Part shown: piece by piece, positions 19,301-27,112 of the stretch
How positions within the stretch are numbered: the stretch's first letter is position 1
Layout of the letters: the number at the start of each line of letters is the position of its first letter
NCBI GenBank assembly: GCA_039105265.1
Contig: JAPFFF010000028.1
Span: 558,001 to 622,000 of the forward strand
DNA length: 64,000 nt
Source of the DNA: Tritrichomonas musculus
Lineage: Eukaryota > Parabasalia > Tritrichomonadida > Tritrichomonadidae
Direction: 5' to 3'
Notes under the pieces: model-generated
Databases searched by the model: none
What the model saw: the letters and a program-made list of their open reading frames with translations, nothing else
Told to the model about the DNA's origin: nothing
Made by a program: the position numbers and the translations under genes

Positions 19301-21338
19301 TCTTTATAATGATTTAAATCTAGTTAAGCGTCTTCTTAAAGTTCCAGGAATTGATCCAGATGGAACTGAATCAGAGAATTTGGTCCCTCTGATTGCTGCT
19401 GTTTATAATATGAATTTTGACATTGTCAATGAAATATTAAACTTTTATGAAGAACATAATTTTTCAGAAACAAAACAATTTGATGAAGCCTTAAAAACTG
19501 TTCTGAAAGTTTTTCCGAGAAATAATCCTTCAAATAAACTTGTTGGAATTGATATGTGTGGTAGCGTTCCATATTATAACACTAATTATCAAATGTGGGG
19601 CGGTTATCCAATTGGAGATTTATCATTTGTTATGAAAAACAAAGCAAAAATCATTCTGATTTTAAAGAGACTTTTAGATTTTAAATCAATTGATCCTAAT
19701 TGTCGATTTAATAACTACACATTACTTTTATATGCATGTGAAAATAATGAAATTGAAATTGTTCAAATGCTTCTTCAACTTGAGAAAATTGATGTTAATT
19801 TGTGCTCTTTAGAAACAGGCGATAGTCCATTAATTTTATCAATTTCAAAAGAAAATTTAAAAATAGCTGAGCTTTTAATTAATTATCCAAAAACAAATAT
19901 AAATATGAGGAATTATCAGAAAGATTCTGCTTTGACAATTGCTGTAAATAAAAATTTAGAAAATATTGTTGATCTTATAATTAAAAATGAAAAATTCAAC
20001 CCAGAAGAAAGCAATGTTAATTATGCATTCTTTTTATCATCAGAAAGCATTGCCAAAAAGTTGATTTTATCTAAATCTTTGGATGTTAATTACGAGATTG
20101 AAAAAGAATGTGTTAAAGAAGAAGCGAATTCAATTGAATTTAAAAAATCGCAATTAAAATATTATTTGCCTGATGAAGAACATAGATATATAACAACGTT
20201 AATTGATGCAATAAATAACAATTATAAAGAAAAAATAGACATGATAATTCATCATTCATCATTTAATAAGATTAAGTCACAACTTAAAAAGTCAATTTTT
20301 GTTTCAGTTGAAAAAAATAGATTAGAAATATTTCAGCAATTAATTAAACTTATGAATAGCAATGTTAATATCTTTAATTGTTATAATGAATCTTTACTTT
20401 TTGTTGCTGTTAAATATAGAAGTAAAGACATCCTTTCAGAGATTCTTAAAAATTCTGATTTTGATGAAAATAAAAGTTGTTTTTTAAGAGCATTTTGTGA
20501 AACAATCATTAATAACAATAGTGAATCAGCTAATATAATGAATGAATTATATAATTACGATAAAGAACATGATCATTTGATTGATTTCACAAAATTGTTG
20601 CCAAATGGAAAATCATTCTTCACTTTAATTGCATCGACTCTTCTTTTTCAAAATGAAGGTGATGATTGTGATGATATTGATTACGTTTCTAAGAAGGATT
20701 TGAATGGCGTTGGTGACATAGTTCTTTTCTTGCTAAATAATGGAGTTGATCCAAACATTCCTGATGAAGATAATTTTCTTCCACTTGAATATGCAATGCT
20801 GTTGAATTCTTATGATTTTGCTCATTTATTAATTCAATCAAATAGAATTGATTTTACACAAAAAGTTGTAATTAAAGAGGACTTCTTTATACTTTATGAA
20901 AATCAATATGACGATTGTTTAAACCCATCAGAATCAAAAACTAAATCATATCTTCACATCGCTGCAAGATCGAAAAATTCAGACATCTTAAAAGAATTCA
21001 TAACGGACAAGTTAATTGACATAAATGCAACCGATGAATGCGATGAAAATGTTTTGATGGAAGCTGCAAGATTCAACAGGCTTGAAAATGTCCAGCTTTT
21101 GTCACAAGTTGATGATTTGGATTATTTGCATCGAAATAATGAAGGTAACGATACAATAGAAATACTTTTGAACATTGTTGACTCATTTGACGAAGAACCT
21201 GAAGTAAAGACCAGAGATGATTATTTCAACACATTGATAAAAATACTTATTTCTGAAAGAAACTCAGAAAAAAATGAGGGAGATAATTATGCAGAAGAAG
21301 AGCAAGTCTCTGAATGGTACAGTGAAGATTATGACTAA
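16374..21338 (+). CDS. Giant ankyrin-repeat protein with N-terminal BTB-like regions
   Basis: The product has 1654 residues. The first 350 or so contain two weak BTB/BACK-like stretches (KIPYKFNIEMLKDTSTVILK near 80; FKIKTHKKEYNCNIFGVYSS near 185). The trichomonad DUF3447-like module starts near 480 (MRDSGEPDDELTRALRYDDV) and contains FVPNGLTNYINYACAYGS. From about 560 to 1640 are roughly 25-30 ankyrin units, such as NNEIEIVQMLLQLEKIDVN and RSKNSDILKEFI, many degenerate. The C-terminus is acidic. No signal peptide or membrane segment is seen. A protein-interaction scaffold role follows from the family, which is massively expanded in trichomonads. ATG 16374 is the first in frame, following a TTC-A-rich leader. 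Confidence 0.88.
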   Translation: MYNQHAINILNHKHILFVRDPNLKNEKKSIQSPFNYFQYRRIGKFLYLLDTEFINELFDIMPKSIVITSNSKIPYKFNIEMLKDTSTVILKSLTDNPDCLEYPLNLDDENNVLEKFAKMYQGEEVIFKEEDLPVSQRIIQLLGLEESLNYSNFEYLRNKKDMIYGLNFQSFLQFLKFGAPRTFKIKTHKKEYNCNIFGVYSSKILSSLLEKDIFYYEYDYEDELDEFQLVCNIFNFVEIKITSDNMHILNEMIDDFQITVLMDKISTFIDDFEKVSQKIDDEQTIVDTIEEVFDWLYKIKELTVETVMNYIIESDWIQTDENVQELSAFLLQVINNDSTYHSYISDLLIQLNDKANENNSLNILIPFIVQKLMSSFGDSLLNCSFIYNLFKRGIISKETLKTKFIKIFDNDDEKLNKKANRFGYDINDYRIDKNRKSSNLISWFYPEIIEIEEIKDKINFFEQNSNHTFIQRYFPNNVQEYYKMRDSGEPDDELTRALRYDDVDTLQSLLIKKSFLVESNKNNSSNNKESRLSKELLKVVVPFNLFEDFVPNGLTNYINYACAYGSLKCFKYLLLNHERVDQISFDLAVFGGNIEIIKIVSQNIKDDANSKKKFASFFNESKKEKFPAIIKHRNDIFDWIFQEKYKGKIVDDDLMYELLISTAKNGNAHALIEIIDEGINCINSSHEIINSCARNGFYLFTKLFINIFKTKKNEMFLDYSSSVYFGNLSIFKLYHENTKTRFDINSAMSIAIENNYTSIIHCFFNDLIDEFKIRQDFVFACLKSSVNANNNDLFNYLIEQFRKENPNFFRRFKKENELLSMSCLLSSPEITKTITDLIIANDQDNDYTTPFFNAAISGKYETIKYFIDKKLFINYEKLSYQVKKLSSVSDEIFSLIIENADSESREIFLNTYLEQAIRKNNKKLIKYLFDQGANCDDCLFIAIEAHDIELVNLILEYKSSLINKRSKTGTVLYAAVLYNDLNLVKRLLKVPGIDPDGTESENLVPLIAAVYNMNFDIVNEILNFYEEHNFSETKQFDEALKTVLKVFPRNNPSNKLVGIDMCGSVPYYNTNYQMWGGYPIGDLSFVMKNKAKIILILKRLLDFKSIDPNCRFNNYTLLLYACENNEIEIVQMLLQLEKIDVNLCSLETGDSPLILSISKENLKIAELLINYPKTNINMRNYQKDSALTIAVNKNLENIVDLIIKNEKFNPEESNVNYAFFLSSESIAKKLILSKSLDVNYEIEKECVKEEANSIEFKKSQLKYYLPDEEHRYITTLIDAINNNYKEKIDMIIHHSSFNKIKSQLKKSIFVSVEKNRLEIFQQLIKLMNSNVNIFNCYNESLLFVAVKYRSKDILSEILKNSDFDENKSCFLRAFCETIINNNSESANIMNELYNYDKEHDHLIDFTKLLPNGKSFFTLIASTLLFQNEGDDCDDIDYVSKKDLNGVGDIVLFLLNNGVDPNIPDEDNFLPLEYAMLLNSYDFAHLLIQSNRIDFTQKVVIKEDFFILYENQYDDCLNPSESKTKSYLHIAARSKNSDILKEFITDKLIDINATDECDENVLMEAARFNRLENVQLLSQVDDLDYLHRNNEGNDTIEILLNIVDSFDEEPEVKTRDDYFNTLIKILISERNSEKNEGDNYAEEEQVSEWYSEDYD

Positions 21339-21428
21339 TAAAAAAAAATTTTTTTTTTTATCATATATAATATTCTTTCAAAAATGTAATTCAAACAATT
21401 TTTTATGGGTAATATGATTAATACAAAT

Positions 21429-21429
<1 letters not shown>

Positions 21430-21500
<71 letters not shown>
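21430..21500. repeat. Homopolymer of about 70 T
   Basis: An uninterrupted T tract separated by only six bases from the TTAA element. Its exact length is likely to vary or to be imprecise in the assembly. Confidence 0.85.
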
Positions 21501-21506
21501 CACACA

Positions 21507-21863
21507 TTAAGGTTCTCCTTTCAAATTCATAAGATAAAATTCAATGAGATTTCACAAATAAAATATACATAAATATCGTTTTTAAAAATGAATTAAAATA
21601 TAAAATTTATATAGATATATATTTCAAAAGATTGAATAAAAATATATTTATGAAATCTTACCGATTTTGTTTTTTTACAGATAGAAACCACAAAAATTAA
21701 AAAACCAATAAAATTTTGAATAAAATAAGATTTAATCGTTGAGGCCAAAATCTTTTTATTTTTCACCAAAACTTTTTCCGAAAAATGCTCTATTGAATTA
21801 TATATTCTATGAGTTAATTCAATATTGAATAATATACATTTTTTTAGGGAAGGAGAACCTTAA
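21507..21863. mobile_element. TTAA-flanked MITE, copy 1 (piggyBac-like target)
   Basis: The ends are TTAAGGTTCTCCTT and AAGGAGAACCTTAA, a perfect 14-bp inverted repeat including the TTAA duplication typical of piggyBac-type elements. The 357-bp body has no ORF. A diverged second copy lies at 62191-62524 in the same orientation, sharing for example gctctattgaatt and tctatgagttaattcaatat. Confidence 0.85.
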
Positions 21864-22230
21864 ATACTGTAATAAAATCTAAATATAAGAAAAAAAAATT
21901 ATTAAAGAAAGGGAATTGTAATTATGAGATCAAAATAGAATAATACATATAATTCAAGTAGTTGATTTCTCTCGGTTATTTGAATTATATGAAACTAAGA
22001 TAAGATAAAAATTAAGTTATCGTTAATCTCTAGGTTTCATTTTATTTTATATGATTTTGGCTTGATATATAAAAAAGTAGTTATATTAGATTTCATGAAA
22101 TTTTCTTATTTCTCTTTCTTTATCCATTTGATAATCTTTAACTTTTTGAGCCAAACAAAAAAATACGATAATATTTTTCATTATTTATATGGCCAAGCTA
22201 AAAAAATTCTTTTCAAAAATTGAATTACGA

Positions 22231-22238
22231 TCATTTTT
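22231..22238 (+). promoter_or_regulatory. Inr-like TCATTTTT
   Basis: It is an Inr-type TCA-Y-W block 10-17 nt before the phosphoesterase ATG. Confidence 0.35.
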
Positions 22239-22247
22239 ATAAATCAA

Positions 22248-23339
22248 ATGAATTTCTTATTTTTGATCGGTGCTATTATCCTTATGTCAATCATTTTTTC
22301 ATTATACTCGTTGATATGCGTCTTTATTTTTTCTCAATTTCCGAAAAATTTACAGTCAAACAGATATTTCCTAATTATTTATATAATTTGGGCCTATATG
22401 TTTTTTATATACTTTTCAATTCGCAAGTTAAAATTACCAAGATTATTTTTCCAAACAATATATTTAATTTTTGGCTTTTGGCTTGGATTTATGGTATATT
22501 TCGGTTTGATATCTCTCATATTTAAGTTACTTGAAAAATTTGGTATTTATTCTCAATATAAATTTTATATATCATTAATAACTACAGCTGTTTTATTAAT
22601 ATACGGTTTTATTCAGAATCAGCATTTTGAAATCCGCCATTTCGAAATTAAACTTGAAAAACCGCTTCCAAATCCCATCAAAATCGTTGCAATTAGTGAT
22701 GTTCATTTAGGTTATGGCAAAACGCAAAGAAAAATCCAAGCATATGTCGATTCAATTAACTCCCAAAATCCAGATTTGATTTTAATTGCAGGCGATTTAA
22801 TTGATGACAATGCCCAAGCACTCAGGTTCCATTCAATTGCCGAAACTCTTCAAGGCCTTCACGCTCCTCTTGGCATTTATGCGGTATCAGGCAATCATGA
22901 ATTTTTGGCTGGCTCCAAGGAAGCAGACTTCTTTTACGAAGAGGCAAGAATCAGACTTCTTAAGAATGAAGTTGTTACATTGCAAAATGGCCTCCAAATT
23001 GCAGGTCTCGAGGACAGATCCAGTAAGAGAAAAATTGGCGCCAAAGATCTCATTGAAAAAGTGGACAAAAACAAGCCTGTCGTTCTTCTTGACCATCAGC
23101 CATTTAGCCTCACAAAAAAGGCTGAGCTTGGTTTTGACATGCAGATAAGCGGGCACACGCACAGGGGACAGATGGTGCCCCTCAACCTCGTGACATCGAT
23201 GATATTTGAATTCGACCACGGATACAGGAAGATCGGCAGCTGCCACACGTTTGTTAGCTCTGGCCTTTCTTTGTGGGGTCCCCAGTTTCGGATTGGCACT
23301 CAAAATGAAATGCTTGTTGTTAATCTATCTGGTAAATGA
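22248..23339 (+). CDS. Membrane-bound bacterial-type calcineurin-like metallophosphoesterase
   Basis: The product has 363 residues. Residues 1-125 carry four hydrophobic spans. Residues 145-363 form a complete metallophosphoesterase domain: SDVHL (Asp, His), GDLID (Asp), GNHE (Asn, His), LDHQP and SGHTHRGQ. The layout and phrases such as APLGIYAVSGNHE and SSGLSLWGPQFRIGT match the YkuE-like phosphoesterases with N-terminal spans that are common in Bacteroidetes and Firmicutes. The 3' half is noticeably richer in G+C than neighbouring genes. Lateral transfer from a gut bacterium is inferred. The substrate is unknown; lipid or nucleotide phosphodiesters are typical of the family. Confidence 0.88.
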   Translation: MNFLFLIGAIILMSIIFSLYSLICVFIFSQFPKNLQSNRYFLIIYIIWAYMFFIYFSIRKLKLPRLFFQTIYLIFGFWLGFMVYFGLISLIFKLLEKFGIYSQYKFYISLITTAVLLIYGFIQNQHFEIRHFEIKLEKPLPNPIKIVAISDVHLGYGKTQRKIQAYVDSINSQNPDLILIAGDLIDDNAQALRFHSIAETLQGLHAPLGIYAVSGNHEFLAGSKEADFFYEEARIRLLKNEVVTLQNGLQIAGLEDRSSKRKIGAKDLIEKVDKNKPVVLLDHQPFSLTKKAELGFDMQISGHTHRGQMVPLNLVTSMIFEFDHGYRKIGSCHTFVSSGLSLWGPQFRIGTQNEMLVVNLSGK

Positions 23340-23469
23340 TATATTTATTGTATAAAAATATTTTTTTATTATAAAAAAAATATTAGTAATTGGTAACGTG
23401 GTGTATAAAACTGAATATAGGCTTGTTATTTTGAGATTCATTATCAAAAATGGCAATTTTAAGTATATA

Positions 23470-23572
23470 AACTTTGTTTTTTAATTTTCGCGTGTAAACT
23501 TACGGTTTCTAAGAATTTATTTCAAATATTGAATGATTTATTTTTTACACGCGAAAATTAAAAAACAAAGTT
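23470..23572. mobile_element. About 103-bp hairpin MITE with TA duplication
   Basis: Arms at 23470-23498 and 23544-23572 are perfect reverse complements (AACTTTGTTTTTTAATTTTC then GCGTGTAAA). TA lies at each side (23468-23469 and 23573-23574), the Tc1/mariner-type target duplication. It is too short to code. Confidence 0.8.
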
Positions 23573-23574
23573 TA

Positions 23575-23979
23575 GGTAGACTCGAACTTGATTGATGAAA
23601 AAGCCAAGTAAATTATTCTAAGTCTAAAAGTGTGTGATTAAAAAATCACTGAAATATACATAAGTTTAAAAAGTCGTGATGAAAAAATCGTTAAATTTTT
23701 GATAAGTCTAAAAAGTCGTGATGAAAAAGTCATCAAAATATCCGAAAGTCTAAAAAGTATATCCCAAAAAGTCAGTTTTTTTTTCTTAAAGTCTAAAAGC
23801 GTTGTGATGAAAAAGTCACATTATTATATCTATGTCTCGAACTTTTTTGATGAAAAATTTTGATGACTTTTTCATCACGACTTTTTAGACTTATGTATAT
23901 TTCAGTGATTTTTTAATCACACACTTTTAGACTTAGAATAATTAACTTGACTTTTTCATCAATCAAGTTCGAGTCTACC
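23575..23979. mobile_element. About 405-bp TA-flanked foldback element with internal repeats
   Basis: The inverted ends GGTAGACTCGAACTTGATTG and its complement extend for about 110 bp each (left to about 23685, right from about 23865), flanked by TA at 23573-23574 and 23980-23981. The left TA is the right TA of the preceding hairpin element. The interior consists of five or six diverged 35-45-bp units containing gtctaaaaagtcgtgatg and aaaaagtca. No ORF is present. Confidence 0.8.
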
Positions 23980-24532
23980 TATATTGACCTTTAAAGATCA
24001 ATTTTAAATGTCCACACTGAAATTTATGTGTATAGGTTCCGACATTCAAAGTGAGATTTGATGACAAGATAAATGAGATCTACCTCAATTTTTTCAATGC
24101 ATTTGAATTTTTCAGAGGTGTTACAACCAACATAAAATCGTTTATATTTCAATAAACAAATAAAATTTAGGTTTCAAAATTAGAGAAACAGTTTATTAAT
24201 GATTGACAATTAAAATAGTATTGTTCATTTTCATTTTCACCATATTTTAATGATATATTATTTTTGCATATCTGGATTTAAAATGTATTATATTTCAACA
24301 ATATTCATAGGTATATTATCCTTATATCGTATATTTTTAATTTGTTCACTTATTGTTGAATAATATTTTGCACTTGCTGAAAAAAAATGTATTCTTTAAA
24401 AAAATTGCCTGTAGCAAAATTCGTCTTATGAAAAGTTATCCGAGTAAAATACCAGAATATTTAGTTAATAAAATTAATAAAAATAATAAAATATTAGAAA
24501 TTTATTGAGTGAATCGGAGATATTATAAAATT

Positions 24533-24533
<1 letters not shown>

Positions 24534-24563
<30 letters not shown>
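24534..24563. repeat. Homopolymer of about 30 T
   Basis: T tract downstream of the transposase fragment. On the transposase strand it reads as an A-run. Confidence 0.8.
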
Positions 24564-24564
<1 letters not shown>

Positions 24565-24720
24565 TTCTGAATAGAGGCATATCAACCAAAAAAAAGCTCT
24601 CAAAAAGTGAAAGTAGAAAATAAGATAAGTCCAGTTATAAAAGATTAATATAAAAAAGAAGAATGTATTTATGATCTCTGGAGTCCAATTATTTAGTTTG
24701 TACATTAAAATTAATAGTTT

Positions 24721-25803
24721 TTAGGTAAAAAACATCAAACTTGATTTTTTATTTAATAAATGTAGCATATCCTCAAATATTAAAAATAATTGACTATCTG
24801 AATCTTCATTATTTCTCAAAACTAAATAATTATCAAGTGATTGCAATTGCTCATTCTTAAATAAAGCATTAATTATCATATCTTTTGTTAATATTGCCGC
24901 TTTTTTCGCCATTGGAAGCCAACCAGCATCACCATCAAATGCGGTTCCAACGACTGTTAATCTGGAACTAACTTTTCGTATAATTTTTTTGAATTGTGCC
25001 ACAATATCTTTGTTTGCATTCCCAGAAGTTTTAGGTATTAAAGCAACTGGAAAAGCTTGTGCTGACGGCGAAAGTGGGCATGCATAAATAACAAAAAAAT
25101 ATCTTATAATTTCTTGCTGATGTTTCTCAATAAATTTGGCAAATTCTTGAGAAGATGATAAAATTGTTTTGGCATCTTGAGTGAATTTTGTGTTCAGTAA
25201 TCCTTTAATAACGCCATCTTTAGATACAGAAACTCTAGCTGAAACAGAGGCTGCATCTATTGCTAGTACAACTCTATTATCATTTATACCTGACATATAC
25301 AAATTTATCAAATTATCAATTGAAGAATCTTCTCCATCAAGAGATATTTGATACTTGGCAATATATTTTTTCCTCCAATCCACGATGGTCTTCCAAACTG
25401 GAAATGCTAAAATTATATGAAGAAAAAAAACCAATTTTTTTCCAAAAAGCGATAATAAAAGAACATATGGAATTATATAAAGTGGATACCTTAATCCATA
25501 AATTAAATTACCTTTTCGATTAACTTTTTCAGAACCAATTAATAACATATAATATAAAAATGGAAAACTCACCTTAATCTGCTCCAAATTATTAATTATT
25601 TGAAAATGTGGCTTGATTTGAGATATGATATCCTTAAATTGCTTATCTAATTCATTTAATCTTTGAAAATTATCATCTGATTCTTTTTGTTTTTTTACAT
25701 ATCTCGCATTTAACATTTTATTATCAGTTGTTTCTTGCTTATGTGCTTCTTTTGCATATCTTTTTTGGACAATTTGCGACGCATTTAAATTTCCTTTCAG
25801 CAT
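24721..25803 (-). CDS. Truncated transposase-like protein of a repetitive trichomonad family
   Basis: The product has 360 residues. Residues 1-80 are coiled and charged. Residues about 105-150 (GLRYPLYIIPYVLLLSLFG then LAFPVWKTIVDWRKKY) resemble the segment before the catalytic core in P-element/THAP9-like transposases. Candidate acidic residues of an RNase-H-like fold follow: VVLAIDAASVSARVS near 180, VVGTAFDGDAGWLP near 288 and FEDMLHLLNK near 345. FPVALIPKTSGNA between them fits the pattern of a very abundant trichomonad hypothetical-protein family. The frame ends soon after the third acidic block, earlier than I would expect, so the copy looks 3'-truncated. The next 180 bp still carry a decayed frame. 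Function is inferred from motif order only. Confidence 0.5.
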   Translation of the reverse strand: MLKGNLNASQIVQKRYAKEAHKQETTDNKMLNARYVKKQKESDDNFQRLNELDKQFKDIISQIKPHFQIINNLEQIKVSFPFLYYMLLIGSEKVNRKGNLIYGLRYPLYIIPYVLLLSLFGKKLVFFLHIILAFPVWKTIVDWRKKYIAKYQISLDGEDSSIDNLINLYMSGINDNRVVLAIDAASVSARVSVSKDGVIKGLLNTKFTQDAKTILSSSQEFAKFIEKHQQEIIRYFFVIYACPLSPSAQAFPVALIPKTSGNANKDIVAQFKKIIRKVSSRLTVVGTAFDGDAGWLPMAKKAAILTKDMIINALFKNEQLQSLDNYLVLRNNEDSDSQLFLIFEDMLHLLNKKSSLMFFT

Positions 25804-26389
25804 AATTTTATGATTTCATATCACATTTCATGCGAAAAAGAAATTGATCTATCTTAAAATTCAACGTATAAAAATAAACAAAAATATAAAATTTAGTTAT
25901 TATTATATACATATTAATATAATATTTATGTTTGGATAGAATCCTATTGAGAAATATGAGCTTCACCCCTTCTGGCGGGCCACTTTTTTTGACTTTAAAA
26001 AAGTTCTTTTTTTCCTCGAATTTTAAGAATTATTCAGCAATTTCATAATATATATTTATATAACAAATATATGATAGGATGCAGTTGTTAAATTAAGTTT
26101 TGAACTAAAACTCATCAACTTTTTTTTATTACATGATATGCAATATCACAAGTTCAAATAAATCAAAATACATATTACTATTATTTTATGATATTATATA
26201 TGTCATACACCATGAATGATCTGGAAACAATATAAAATAATTAATAGATTTCTCTAAAAAGTTAAAAAAAAAGGTATTTTTAAATTTCAGAATTATATAA
26301 AAAAATTGAATGTTTTCTTTTTTGATATTTAGTTTCTTCATCGCCCAGGCTTTTTATTGATATAGTTAGTTATAACTATGGTTGCATTT

Positions 26390-26565
26390 GGCACGGTTTG
26401 GGCAAAAAAGCTGCCCACCCAACAGCAAAGTGAATGAAATTTTTGATAGAACAATTTCAGATTTAGAAGATTAAAACATACGTCCTAATCAAGGAATGCC
26501 TCCAACTATCGCCCAATCTGGTAGACCATTTTCACATCCAGCAAATAATTTCTTAAAATATTTTT
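26390..26565 (+). pseudogene. Possible coding relic of unknown family
   Basis: One frame reads KVNEIFDRTISDLED, then a stop, then NIRPNQGMPPTIAQSGRPF. Composition is less AT-rich than the surroundings. The residue pattern looks protein-like but is not recognised, and nothing intact extends on either side. Confidence 0.3.
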
Positions 26566-26725
26566 TTAGGTTTTTTATTTATTAACTTTGTTATTTTTAT
26601 ATAAAATTTGTTTTTTCTTTTGCTATTATCATTTTTTATAAAGATATTATAATTTTATAACAAACTTTTTCAATGAAAAATTCTCTCAATAATTGTTAGA
26701 ATTTTAAATTTTTGTACTTAACGTT

Positions 26726-26762
26726 TCCACTTTTTGAAACAATAAACCATTCAAAAAGTGGA
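26726..26762. repeat. Dyad TCCACTTTTTGAA / TTCAAAAAGTGGA
   Basis: A perfect 13-bp inverted repeat with an 11-base loop, built on the CTTTTTGA motif seen throughout the window. Confidence 0.7.
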
Positions 26763-26802
26763 TCGATGGTAAATAGGATTTACTAAATCCGATTGCCCTA
26801 TT

Positions 26803-26803
<1 letters not shown>

Positions 26804-26860
<57 letters not shown>
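26804..26860. repeat. Homopolymer of about 57 A
   Basis: An uninterrupted A run in the intergenic region between the transposase-like gene and the permease gene. Confidence 0.85.
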
Positions 26861-26862
<2 letters not shown>

Positions 26863-27112
26863 GATAAAACCCCCTTAAATTCTTTTTATTTTGAGAAAAT
26901 TATTTCAAATATTTTTGAAAGATTTTATCAATACTATTTGAATAGTTTATAAAAAAAATATATAAATTTAAATTATTCATAAAAACTTTATCTTTATTAT
27001 TTATGAACTATAATTATTATTTTATATTATTATTATATGTAATCTATCTAATGGTGCAAAAGTTATAAAAATTCATTGGTATCCCACCTATATTTTTTCA
27101 ATAATTAAAATT

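Larger units (their letters stand above)
21339..22247. other. Intergenic containing a T-tract and a MITE
   Basis: Apart from the T-run (21430-21500) and the TTAA element (21507-21863) there is AT-rich leader sequence with CTTTTTGA at about 22141, 107 bp before the phosphoesterase start. Confidence 0.7.
23340..24720. other. Gene-poor stretch with two abutting TA-flanked elements
   Basis: Besides the two MITEs listed, positions 23417-23450 resemble the left end of the element at 56199 (ggcttgttattttgaga). Positions 23985-24720 are AT-rich, with a T-run at 24534-24563 and the decayed downstream part of the transposase. Confidence 0.6.
25804..27112. other. Intergenic with element fragments
   Basis: Positions 25955-25985 (gagcttcaccccttctggcg) resemble an inner inverted repeat of the element at 56533. 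Positions 26390-26565 look like a coding relic. Positions 26726-26762 are a palindrome. An A-run fills 26804-26860. Positions 27030-27095 share aaagttataaa and attcattgg blocks with 34300-34345. Confidence 0.5.
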
